A stretch of DNA of 64,000 nucleotides from Corynebacterium qintianiae (GTDB lineage: Bacteria; Actinomycetota; Actinomycetes; Mycobacteriales; Mycobacteriaceae): contig NZ_CP064955.1 of assembly GCF_011038645.2 (NCBI RefSeq), positions 372,001 through 436,000 on the forward strand, written 5' to 3'. A model generated the notes under the pieces. The model searched no databases. It was given only the letters and a program-made list of their open reading frames with translations, and was not told where the DNA came from. The stretch's first letter is position 1. Every line of letters begins with the position of its first letter. Below, in pieces: positions 8,417-16,079 of this stretch. A program made the translations under genes and the position numbers.

Positions 8417-10057
8417 GTGAAATCAGTGTTACGGCGAGTGCCCGTAATAGTGGTGGCCGGGGTGGTCCTGGCCTCCTGCGCGGCCGCCGACGGCCGGAAA
8501 TCCACCTCCGCCGCGCCGGGCCACGAGGTGCTGACCTACCTCGAGCCCAACTGGTTTACCGGCCTGTACCCTCCGTCGGCGGGCTTCTACCCCAACGGCG
8601 GAGTTGTCAACCAGATCACGGACCGTCTGCTGTACCAGGATCCGGAAACGCTCGAGCTCGAGCCGTGGATCGCCACCGACCTCCCCGAGGTCAACGACGA
8701 CGCCACAGTGTTCACCTTTGACATTCGCACAGACGTGACGTATTCGGACGGCACACCGATGACCGCGCAGAACGTGGTCAACAACATCGACCTCTACGGT
8801 AAGGGCGACAAGTCGCGGCTGCTGAGCAAGTCCGAGCAGATCAACAACTACAGCCACGGCGAGGTCGTCGACGAAGACACCGTCCGCTTCTATTTCTCCG
8901 CGCCGTCGCCGGGTTTCGCCCAGGCCGTGTCCGTGTACAACGCGGGTTTGCTTGCCGACGCCTCCCTGACGATGCGCAACGAAGAATTCGGCCCCGGAAA
9001 CGCCGTCAACGTCATCGGCTCGGGCCCGTTCGTCATCTCCGGTGAGACGCTGGGCACCGATCTGACGCTGAGCGCCCGCGAGGACTACAACTGGGCGCCG
9101 CCGTCGTCGCCGCACCAGGGCCGCGCCCGCATCGGCGGCGTGCGCTACATGCTCGCGGCAGAGGAAGGGATGCGCACCGGAGCGGTGCTCTCCGGCCAGG
9201 CAGACATCGTCCGCGGCGTGACCGCGCCCGCGGAGCGCCACCTGCAGGACAACGCTATCAACGTCTACGCCCGCGGCACCAACTCGATGAACAACCAGCT
9301 GGGACTGCGTTTCAATCACCCGCTGCTGAGCGACATCCGGGTGCGGCAGGCCATCGCCCACGCAGTCAACCGCGAGGAAATCCTCCGCGTACTCTTCTCC
9401 CCGTCGTACCCACTGGCCACCTCGACGGTTGCCGCGACGGGCCTAGGCTACGCCCCGCAAGATCCCGCCGCGTACGAGTTTGATTTGGCCGAGTCCCGCC
9501 GCCTGCTCGCGGACGCCGGCTGGCAGCCAGGCCCTGATGGAATCTTGGTCAAAGACGGCGCGCGGATGACACTTCGCGTCAACGTCGCGGGCCCGCAACC
9601 GCGCTCGCGGGAGGTGCAGACCATGATCCAGGAGCAGCTGCGCGAAGTCGGCATTGAGCTGCAGATCAACTCGGGCGACAACGCCACCCAGAACATGGAT
9701 GCGAAAGACCAGAACAAAATCCAGATCTACCACTCGATGGTGGGACGGGCCTCCTACGATGCGATCGAGTCGCTCTACGCAGTCGGGGCGAGGGACGTCT
9801 TCATCAACCGTGACACCGAGGGCAACGTCGCCGACCCGCACCTCGAAGACTTGCTGCAAGCTGTGGTGACCACCCCCGATGAGGCGGGCCGGTCTGCCGC
9901 AGTCGAGGCGGTGCAGAACTACATCACGGAGCAGGCCTACGCCGTACCGCTTTTTGAAGAGCCGCAGGTCTACGCCATGTCACCGCGGGTCAAGGGGTTC
10001 ACGGCCGAAGCCGTCGCCCGGCCGTCCTTCTACGGTGTCTACGTGGAGGAGAAATAA
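8417..10057 (+). CDS. ABC transporter substrate-binding lipoprotein
   Basis: A 546-residue family 5 (peptide/nickel/opine class) solute-binding protein. The GTG start at 8417 lies 8 nt after AGAAGGGA; it gives a signal peptide VKSVLRRVPVIVVAGVVLAS with lipobox LASC and lipidated Cys21. The body has the family pattern: DRLLYQDPETLELEPWIATD, YSDGTPMTAQNVVNNID, and near the middle LSDIRVRQAIAHAVNREEI. It resembles the TIGR04028 (KPN_01854-like) subfamily, which occurs with CMD/peroxidase proteins. It captures the substrate outside the membrane. Its stop overlaps the ATG of the first permease (TAATG). Confidence 0.88.
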   Translation: MKSVLRRVPVIVVAGVVLASCAAADGRKSTSAAPGHEVLTYLEPNWFTGLYPPSAGFYPNGGVVNQITDRLLYQDPETLELEPWIATDLPEVNDDATVFTFDIRTDVTYSDGTPMTAQNVVNNIDLYGKGDKSRLLSKSEQINNYSHGEVVDEDTVRFYFSAPSPGFAQAVSVYNAGLLADASLTMRNEEFGPGNAVNVIGSGPFVISGETLGTDLTLSAREDYNWAPPSSPHQGRARIGGVRYMLAAEEGMRTGAVLSGQADIVRGVTAPAERHLQDNAINVYARGTNSMNNQLGLRFNHPLLSDIRVRQAIAHAVNREEILRVLFSPSYPLATSTVAATGLGYAPQDPAAYEFDLAESRRLLADAGWQPGPDGILVKDGARMTLRVNVAGPQPRSREVQTMIQEQLREVGIELQINSGDNATQNMDAKDQNKIQIYHSMVGRASYDAIESLYAVGARDVFINRDTEGNVADPHLEDLLQAVVTTPDEAGRSAAVEAVQNYITEQAYAVPLFEEPQVYAMSPRVKGFTAEAVARPSFYGVYVEEK

Positions 10058-10992
10058 TGCGCTACGTTGCTAAACGCGCAGGTCATGCCCTGCTGGTTCT
10101 CTTCATCGCCTACACGCTCGCATTCTTCCTCCTTTCTGCCCTGCCATCCGACGGCGTGATGGCGCGCTACGCGGACCCCGCGCTGGGGCTCTCGCAGCCG
10201 GAGATTGACGCGATCCGCGAGGAGATGGGCGCGGACAAGCCGCTCCTGGCTCAGTTCTTCTCCTCGCTCGGAGGGTTTCTCACCGGCAATCTCGGGTACT
10301 CGGTGAGAACCGGTACGCCGGTGAGCTCCCTTATCGCCGAGGCGCTGCCGCATACCCTGGCGCTCGCAGCCACGTCGGTGGGGCTGGCGATCGTCGTGGC
10401 GCTGCTAGCCGCGTTCGTCGCCACGCTTCCCGGGATGGGGTGGATCGGTGACTTTTTCCGCGCGCTGCCGTCGTTTATGGCGTCGCTGCCGGGGTTCTGG
10501 ATTGCCATCCTCTTGCTGCAGTTCTTCTCCTTCCACCTCGGGTGGGTCAACGTGATCGACCCGGCGCCGGGCGAGGGGCTCATCTTGCCGACCTTGACAC
10601 TCGTCGTGCCGATGGCGGCGCCGCTGATCCAGGTGCTCATCCGCTCGATCGACGAGGTCAAGGGGCAGTCTTTCGTGCAGGTTCTGCGTGCTCGGGGTGC
10701 GACCGAGACGAGGATCTTCTGGCGGGACGTCCTGCAAAATTCCCTGCTGCCCGCTGTCACTATGGCAGGTTTGCTATTCGGCGAGCTTGTCGGCGGCGCG
10801 GTTGTCACAGAAACAGTCTTCGGCCGGCCCGGTCTGGGCTCGCTCGTTGTCACGGCGGTGTCTAACCGTGATACCCCGGTGTTGCTCGGGGTGGTTCTTA
10901 TCGCAGCCGCGGCCTATGTGGTGATCAACCTGGTGGTCGATCTGCTGTATCCCGTCCTCGACGTCCGTTTGCGCGGAAAGGTGACCCGATGA
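10057..10992 (+). CDS. ABC transporter permease (DppB type)
   Basis: A 311-residue inner-membrane permease of the dipeptide/nickel class. It begins RYVAKRAGHALLVLFIAYTL, has LGYSVRTGTPVSSLI, and carries the EAA loop VQVLRARGATETRIFWRDVL with the usual conserved glycine; the end VINLVVDLLYPVLDVRLR is typical of DppB/NikB. Six membrane helices are visible. It overlaps the preceding binding-protein gene by one base and the second permease by 4 nt, so the three are translationally coupled. Confidence 0.9.
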   Translation: MRYVAKRAGHALLVLFIAYTLAFFLLSALPSDGVMARYADPALGLSQPEIDAIREEMGADKPLLAQFFSSLGGFLTGNLGYSVRTGTPVSSLIAEALPHTLALAATSVGLAIVVALLAAFVATLPGMGWIGDFFRALPSFMASLPGFWIAILLLQFFSFHLGWVNVIDPAPGEGLILPTLTLVVPMAAPLIQVLIRSIDEVKGQSFVQVLRARGATETRIFWRDVLQNSLLPAVTMAGLLFGELVGGAVVTETVFGRPGLGSLVVTAVSNRDTPVLLGVVLIAAAAYVVINLVVDLLYPVLDVRLRGKVTR

Positions 10993-11795
10993 AGAAAAAC
11001 TCGTGGCTCGCGCCCGGCTCGATCGTGGCCGTTACCATCCTCGGGGTCATGCTGCTGTGGGCGCTGTTTCCGGGCGCTTTCGCGCCGGAGAACCCGTACC
11101 GCGGCACAGATGTCGCGCTCCTCCCTCCGGGCGCGGACCACTGGTTCGGAACGGACGCTGTCGGCCGCGACTTATTCTCCCGCGTGGTCTACGGCGCGCG
11201 GCAATCCCTTCTCGGCGCCGTCATCGCGGTGCTCGTCGGAATGATCGCCGGCACCTTCATCGGTGTGGTGGCGGGCACCCTTCGCGGCTGGGTTGATTCG
11301 GTTCTGATGCGGATCGTGGACGTCCTTCTCGCCATCCCCGGAATCCTGTTGTCCTTGTCCATCATCATCGTCGTCGGGTTCGGCTCGCTGCAGGCCGCGT
11401 TCGCGGTCGGTATCACGTCGGTGGCTACGTTTGCGCGGCTGTCGCGTTCCGGCGTGATCACGGTGGCGAACTCGGATTACGTCGAGGCGGCCTACGGCTC
11501 CGGCGCGACGCGGGCGACGGTGTTGTGGCGCCATGTCCTGCCCAACTCGCTGACCCCCGTGATTGCACTGGCTGCGCTGCAGTTCGGCAACGCCATTCTC
11601 CAATTGTCCATCCTCGGGTTCTTGGGTTACGGCGCGCCGCCGCCCACCCCGGAGTGGGGTCTGACAATCGCGGAAGGGCGCGATTTCATGTCCACCGCGT
11701 GGTGGGTGATCGTTTTGCCGGGCGTGGCGATCGCCGCGACGGTGATGTCCGCCAACCGCCTGTCCCAGAACTTCTCCACGGAGGTGCGAGCGTGA
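10989..11795 (+). CDS. ABC transporter permease (DppC type)
   Basis: A 268-residue second permease. The family signature HWFGTDAVGRDLFSRVVYGA is at about residues 54-73, and the EAA loop YVEAAYGSGATRATVLWRHV lies in the C-terminal half, followed by LGYGAPPPTPEWG, a hallmark of DppC/NikC proteins. The start ATGA overlaps the previous stop. The stop overlaps the GTG of the ATPase gene (GTGA). Confidence 0.9.
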   Translation: MKKNSWLAPGSIVAVTILGVMLLWALFPGAFAPENPYRGTDVALLPPGADHWFGTDAVGRDLFSRVVYGARQSLLGAVIAVLVGMIAGTFIGVVAGTLRGWVDSVLMRIVDVLLAIPGILLSLSIIIVVGFGSLQAAFAVGITSVATFARLSRSGVITVANSDYVEAAYGSGATRATVLWRHVLPNSLTPVIALAALQFGNAILQLSILGFLGYGAPPPTPEWGLTIAEGRDFMSTAWWVIVLPGVAIAATVMSANRLSQNFSTEVRA

Positions 11796-13414
11796 CCAGC
11801 ACAAAGAAGACCGCTAACAATACTCCCGTCCTGGCAGTTGAGGGCCTGAGCGTGGAGTATTCGGGCGCGCAGGCCGTCGACAAGGTGAGCTTCGCTGTCT
11901 ACCCCGGCGAGATCACCGCCTTGGTGGGCGAGTCGGGCTCGGGCAAGACCACCTCGGCCATGGCTGCGGCCGGGTTGCTTGGGCGTTCGGCCAGCGTGGA
12001 GCGCGGCACGATCACGTTTGGCGGCGAGGACATCACCGCGAACAGCCCCGCGCAGTGGCGGGTGCTGCGCGGCAAGCGGATTGGCCTGGTGCCCCAGGAC
12101 CCGGGCAACTCACTCAACCCCTTGAAAACTATCGGTGAGGCGATCGAGGAAGGGTGGGAGATCCACGGGGTGGGTGACGCGGCGTGGCGCCGCACGCGCG
12201 CCCTCGAGCTGCTGGCCGAGGTCGGCATCGACGAACCCGTGCGCCGGTACCAGCAGTACCCCCACGAGCTCTCGGGCGGAATGAAGCAGCGCGTGCTCAT
12301 CGCCGCGGCCGTCGCACTGGAGCCGGAGGTGCTCATCGCCGACGAGCCGACCTCGGCGCTCGATGTGACTGTGCAGAAGACCATTCTCGATCTGCTTGAC
12401 CGGATGCGCCGCGAGTTGGGCCTGGGGATCCTCCTGATCACCCACGACCTCGCGGTGGCGGGTGACCGCGCGGAACACGTCGTCATCATGGAGCGCGGGC
12501 GGGTAGTTGAGTCGGGCCCGGCAAGCGAGACGCTGGCGAACCCGCGGGAGGCGTACTCGCGCCGCCTGCTTGCCGACGCCCCCTCGCTCGCCGTCGCCAA
12601 TGCCCACCACCGCCCTGCTTTATCGGGCGAGACGCTCCTGACCGTGGAGAACCTCACCGCACGCTTCGGTGATTTCACTGCTGTGGACGACGTCTCGTTC
12701 GAGGTGCAGCGCGGCTCTACCCACGCGCTGGTGGGCGAATCGGGCTCGGGCAAAACGACGACAGGCCGCGCGGTGTCGTTGTTCTACGCGCCGACGCACG
12801 GCCGGATCACCCTCGCCGGGGTGGATGTGACAGGTGCGAAGGGCGCGCAGCTGCGCGCGCTGCGTTCGTCCGTGCAGATGGTTCACCAGAACCCGTTCTC
12901 CTCGCTGAACCCGAGGATGAGTGTGGAGGACATCGTGGCCGAGCCGCTGCGCAACCTGTCGAACACACCCAAGCGCGCGGCGCGGGCCGCGGCTCGTGAG
13001 TTCCTTAACCGCGTCGCGCTGGACCCCGCGCTGGGGGACCGCACAGCGTCGCAGCTCTCAGGTGGCCAGCGCCAGCGCGTGGCAATCGCGCGTGCGCTCA
13101 TCGTCGAACCGGATCTGGTCGTGCTCGACGAGGCGGTCTCCGCCCTTGACGTCACCGTGCAAGCTCAAATCCTCGAGCTGCTGGAGGAGTTGCAGCAGGA
13201 ACTCGGCCTGACCTACATCTTCATTTCCCACGACCTGGCGGTTGTGCGGCAGATTTCCGACACCGTCAGCGTGTTCAGCCGCGGCACGCAGGTCGAGTAC
13301 GGCCCCACCGGCGACGTGTTCGACAACCCGCGCGCAGAGACGACGCGCATGCTTATCGACGCCATCCCCGGCGCCACATTCCGCGCCCGACAGTTAGGAG
13401 AATTTCATGTCTGA
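11792..13414 (+). CDS. ABC transporter ATP-binding protein, fused DppD-DppF type
   Basis: A 540-residue protein with two complete ABC ATPase domains in tandem. Domain 1 (about residues 10-260) has Walker A GESGSGKTT, signature LSGGMKQR and Walker B LIADEPTSALD. Domain 2 (about 285-535) has GESGSGKTT, LSGGQRQR and LVVLDEAVSALD, with DEA in place of the usual DEP. Both carry the oligopeptide-transporter helper sequences VPQDPGNSLNP and VHQNPFSSLNP. The GTG at 11792 overlaps the previous stop and is preferred over upstream starts inside the permease gene. It powers import by the two permeases. Confidence 0.92.
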   Translation: MTSTKKTANNTPVLAVEGLSVEYSGAQAVDKVSFAVYPGEITALVGESGSGKTTSAMAAAGLLGRSASVERGTITFGGEDITANSPAQWRVLRGKRIGLVPQDPGNSLNPLKTIGEAIEEGWEIHGVGDAAWRRTRALELLAEVGIDEPVRRYQQYPHELSGGMKQRVLIAAAVALEPEVLIADEPTSALDVTVQKTILDLLDRMRRELGLGILLITHDLAVAGDRAEHVVIMERGRVVESGPASETLANPREAYSRRLLADAPSLAVANAHHRPALSGETLLTVENLTARFGDFTAVDDVSFEVQRGSTHALVGESGSGKTTTGRAVSLFYAPTHGRITLAGVDVTGAKGAQLRALRSSVQMVHQNPFSSLNPRMSVEDIVAEPLRNLSNTPKRAARAAAREFLNRVALDPALGDRTASQLSGGQRQRVAIARALIVEPDLVVLDEAVSALDVTVQAQILELLEELQQELGLTYIFISHDLAVVRQISDTVSVFSRGTQVEYGPTGDVFDNPRAETTRMLIDAIPGATFRARQLGEFHV

Positions 13415-14630
13415 ACAGGCCAACATCATCGACCTCCTCGCCGGCACGCCGCCCGAGCTGGCGGAGTTGCGCCGCGCTCGCCCCGACGCAGTGGCGAATG
13501 CGGAGCTCAGTTTCACGGCGCTGTTCGAACCCGGGGATGAAAAGGATTTTCCCCAGGCGTGGCGCTACGCCGTGGCCGTCTTCATCGCCGGCGTCTCCGG
13601 GCAGGACGAGGCCGCGCGGTTCTACCGCGACCTGCTCGAGGATGAACTTGACGGGCGTGCCGGAGAGCTTGGACTGGATGAGGCAATTGGGCAGGGACTG
13701 TCCGCTGGCCCGTACGACACCGGGGACTTCGTCGTGTTCGACCTCGGGGAAGGGCCTCAGGGCCGCGCGTTGTCCGCCGCATTCGACTTTGCCCACCTGC
13801 TGACGTTCCACCCGAAGGACGCCACACCTGCGGCCATCGGCCATCTGCAAAGCGCGGGGTGGAGCGATGACGCGATTGTTTCGCTGGCGCAGCTGATCTC
13901 GTTTGTTGCCTTTCAGCTGCGGGTGGCCCACGGTCTGCGGGTGCTTTCCGGTGCCGTGGAGTGGGCGTCGCCAAGCGAAATTGTTCGTGCCGCAGGGGTG
14001 GCTGACCCGAGCTGGGAACCGGGCCCACGCACGCTGATTCCGGAGGTCGTGGCACCGGCGCGCTTTGTCAACCACTCGCTGGGATGGAAGCCCTGGCTGG
14101 CGGACCTGCCCAAGGACGAGTTCACGCAGGAGCACAAGGATGCGCTCATTCAACCGCAGCGCATCGACTCAGAGTACTTTCGTCTGCTTGCGCGCGACCC
14201 TGCGGCTCTGAAGGCGCGCACCCTGACGGACATCGACATTTTCTACAACACGGAGGGCGGCCTGGGGCGCGCGGAGCGCGAGCTCGCCGCGACGGTGGTG
14301 TCTCGTCTGAACGGGTGCGAGTACTGCGCTTCGGTCCACCAGGCGCGGAGCAAGGAGGAAGGCGGGGACCCCGAGGCGATTGACCGGCTCCTGGAGGAGG
14401 GGGTGGGCGCCGACCTCGGTTCCCCGCTGTGGAACGCGCTGCAAAAGGCGGCCGCGGCGCTCACCCAGACGCCGTTCGAGTTCTCTGCGGAGCACGTCCG
14501 GGTGCTGCGGGAGGAGGGGCTCGATGACCTCGCGCTGATCGATCTGGTCAATTCTGCGGCGTTCTTCAACTGGGCGAACCGTCTGATGCTCACGCTGGGA
14601 GAACCCGACGTGCCCAAGCGCTTTCGCTGA
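13407..14630 (+). CDS. Fused CMD domain / alkylhydroperoxidase domain protein
   Basis: A 407-residue cytosolic protein of two halves. Residues 1-190 resemble the carboxymuconolactone-decarboxylase-like CMD_Avi_7170 family (ANIIDLLAGTPPELAELRRARP at the start). Residues 195-400 resemble the Avi_7169 alkylhydroperoxidase family and carry the redox motif NGCEYCASVHQAR with Cys304, Cys307 and His311, the AhpD-type active site. In other bacteria these are, to my knowledge, separate neighbouring genes; here they are one frame. It overlaps the ATPase gene by 8 nt and is last in the importer operon, so it probably processes the imported compound or removes peroxide formed during its oxidation. The substrate is unknown. 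Confidence 0.78.
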   Translation: MSEQANIIDLLAGTPPELAELRRARPDAVANAELSFTALFEPGDEKDFPQAWRYAVAVFIAGVSGQDEAARFYRDLLEDELDGRAGELGLDEAIGQGLSAGPYDTGDFVVFDLGEGPQGRALSAAFDFAHLLTFHPKDATPAAIGHLQSAGWSDDAIVSLAQLISFVAFQLRVAHGLRVLSGAVEWASPSEIVRAAGVADPSWEPGPRTLIPEVVAPARFVNHSLGWKPWLADLPKDEFTQEHKDALIQPQRIDSEYFRLLARDPAALKARTLTDIDIFYNTEGGLGRAERELAATVVSRLNGCEYCASVHQARSKEEGGDPEAIDRLLEEGVGADLGSPLWNALQKAAAALTQTPFEFSAEHVRVLREEGLDDLALIDLVNSAAFFNWANRLMLTLGEPDVPKRFR

Positions 14631-14636
14631 GACCGG

Positions 14637-14642
14637 TAAGTT
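14637..14642 (+). promoter_or_regulatory. -10 box for response regulator
   Basis: TAAGTT lies 7 nt before the ATG at 14650, consistent with a leaderless transcript, so the regulator need not depend on the upstream importer operon. GAGGGG between the two could alternatively act as a ribosome binding site. Confidence 0.35.
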
Positions 14643-14649
14643 GAGGGGC

Positions 14650-15303
14650 ATGAAGGTATTCCTCGTCGACGATCACTCCGTATTCCGCGCCGGCGTGCGC
14701 GCAGAGCTCTCCGCCGCCGCCGGTGTGGAGATCGTCGGCGAGGCCGGTTCGGTGGGTGAGGCCGTCCGCGGCATCGATGAAGCGGCGCCGGACGTGGTGC
14801 TTCTCGACGTCCACATGCCCGACGGCGGCGGTCTCGCTGTGATCCGAGGCGTGGCCGCGGAGACGAAGTTTCTCGCCCTGTCCGTCTCCGACGCCGCGGA
14901 GGACGTCATCGCGCTGATCCGCGCCGGGGCGCGCGGGTACGTGACCAAGAACATCGGCGGTGCCGAACTCGCCGAGGCTATCGCGCGGGTGCACGGTGGC
15001 GACGCCTATTTTTCTCCGCGCCTGGCGGGTTTCGTGCTCGACGCGTTTGCCTCGGGCGGGGTGGTGGACGACCCGGAGGGTGAGCCGGTCAAGGTCGAGG
15101 ACCCGCTTGTCGACGCCCTGACAAGGCGCGAACTCGAAGTCCTGCGACTGCTCGCCCGCGGCTACACGTACAAGGAGATCGGCAAACAGCTGTTCATCTC
15201 GGTGAAGACGGTGGAGACGCACGCGTCGAACATCCTGCGCAAGACGCAGACGTCGAACAGGCACCAGCTGACGCGGTGGGCCGCGGACCGCGACTTGGAT
15301 TAG
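14650..15303 (+). CDS. LuxR-family response regulator
   Basis: A 217-residue NarL-type regulator. The receiver domain has VFLVDDHSVFRAGV at the start, the phospho-acceptor in VVLLDVHMPDGG (Asp near residue 54) and the late lysine in YVTKNIGG. The C-terminal LuxR helix-turn-helix is LTRRELEVLRLLARGYTYKE through VKTVETHASNILRKT. It is the expected partner of the PspC-fused kinase at 5211, from which it is separated by 8.3 kb. ATG at 14650 is chosen for the canonical beta-strand start MKVFLVDD. The stop codon lies inside an 11-bp tandem repeat. Confidence 0.9.
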   Translation: MKVFLVDDHSVFRAGVRAELSAAAGVEIVGEAGSVGEAVRGIDEAAPDVVLLDVHMPDGGGLAVIRGVAAETKFLALSVSDAAEDVIALIRAGARGYVTKNIGGAELAEAIARVHGGDAYFSPRLAGFVLDAFASGGVVDDPEGEPVKVEDPLVDALTRRELEVLRLLARGYTYKEIGKQLFISVKTVETHASNILRKTQTSNRHQLTRWAADRDLD

Positions 15304-15339
15304 ACCTGGATTAGACCTGCACTAGAACTGCACTATATT
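15296..15339 (+). repeat. Four 11-bp tandem repeat units
   Basis: Two exact copies of TGGATTAGACC (15296-15306, 15307-15317) are followed by TGCACTAGAAC (15318-15328) and TGCACTATATT (15329-15339). The period is 11 bp, one helical turn. The first unit contains the response regulator's stop codon; the array ends immediately before a LexA-like box. It may be a local duplication or a phased binding array. Confidence 0.7.
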
Positions 15340-15355
15340 TAGAAAACCCGTTCGA
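15340..15355. promoter_or_regulatory. Candidate LexA (SOS) box
   Basis: TAGAAAACCCGTTCGA matches the actinobacterial SOS box TCGAAC-N4-GTTCGA fully in the right half and at four of six positions in the left half. It sits about 50 nt upstream of the predicted imuA' promoter start point. SOS control of imuA'-imuB is established for mycobacteria; here it is a prediction. Confidence 0.45.
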
Positions 15356-15364
15356 CCTCGGGGC

Positions 15365-15393
15365 TTGCTGGTGTCGTAGCGTGAGTGCATACT
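15365..15393 (+). promoter_or_regulatory. Promoter of imuA'-imuB
   Basis: TTGCTG (15365-15370), a 17-nt spacer and CATACT (15388-15393) form a good sigma-A type promoter. CATACT ends 7 nt before the GTG start at 15401, so the transcript would be leaderless. Confidence 0.55.
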
Positions 15394-15400
15394 AAGGGGC

Positions 15401-16078
15401 GTGAGTGGAACACCTATTCGACTGCCCCGGGAGCAGTCTAGCCGCGCGGATCGCATCGCCGAGCTCCGCTCACGCATGGCCGCGATGGGCGGGGAGGCGC
15501 CGGAACGCGTCGTCCCGGAGACCGATACTCTGGCGCTCGGGGAGAAGTTTCGAACAGTTTTGCCCGACGGAGGGTTGCCGCGCCGGGCGGTGAGCCAGGT
15601 GAGCGACACGCCCGCGCTGGTGGTGGAGATACTGGACGCCGTGACCGCCGAAGGCGGGTTCGCGGCAGTGGTGGGCTGGCCGGATCTGTCATATGCGGGC
15701 ATCGCCGCCCTGGACCAAATCATCGCGGTGCCGGAGCCGGGCATCGACCCGCTTAGCGTGGCGGGTGTGCTCGCGGAAGGCCTCGATCTTGTGGTGCTGC
15801 ACACCGCGCAGCCCATCAATGTGAGCCCGGTACGCGCCCGCCCGCTGCTGGCGCGAGTGCGCAAGGGCCGGGCCGCCCTAGTCACGGTCAACGCCCACGT
15901 GCCGTCACCCGCGCTGAGCATCACCGGCCGGGTGGCAGGGTTCCACGGCATCGGACGCGGGGCCGGGCGGATCATGGGGATGGACATGCGCGTCGAGGCC
16001 GCCGGGCATCGGACCGCCTCCGCGACGATCACTCTGGGCCAGACTCCGGGCCGGGTGGGACTGAAGGCGGTGAAGTGA
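15401..16078 (+). CDS. imuA': ImuA'-like mutasome protein
   Basis: A 225-residue protein with RecA/SulA-like features: LPDGGLPRRAVSQVS at about residues 53-67 and an Ala/Gly-rich core (FAAVVGWPDLSYAGIAALD). No intact Walker A motif is visible. It is directly followed by a Y-family polymerase-like gene, the order seen for imuA'-imuB of actinobacteria. In mycobacteria ImuA' and ImuB work with DnaE2 in damage-induced translesion synthesis, and dnaE2 is present in this window at 25718. The GTG start has a promoter 7 nt upstream. Confidence 0.8.
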   Translation: MSGTPIRLPREQSSRADRIAELRSRMAAMGGEAPERVVPETDTLALGEKFRTVLPDGGLPRRAVSQVSDTPALVVEILDAVTAEGGFAAVVGWPDLSYAGIAALDQIIAVPEPGIDPLSVAGVLAEGLDLVVLHTAQPINVSPVRARPLLARVRKGRAALVTVNAHVPSPALSITGRVAGFHGIGRGAGRIMGMDMRVEAAGHRTASATITLGQTPGRVGLKAVK

Positions 16079-16079
16079 G

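Noticed and set aside
15300-15316. Two TAGAC words 11 nt apart, resembling an McbR site
   Set aside because: They are in direct, not inverted, orientation and belong to the 11-bp tandem repeat.
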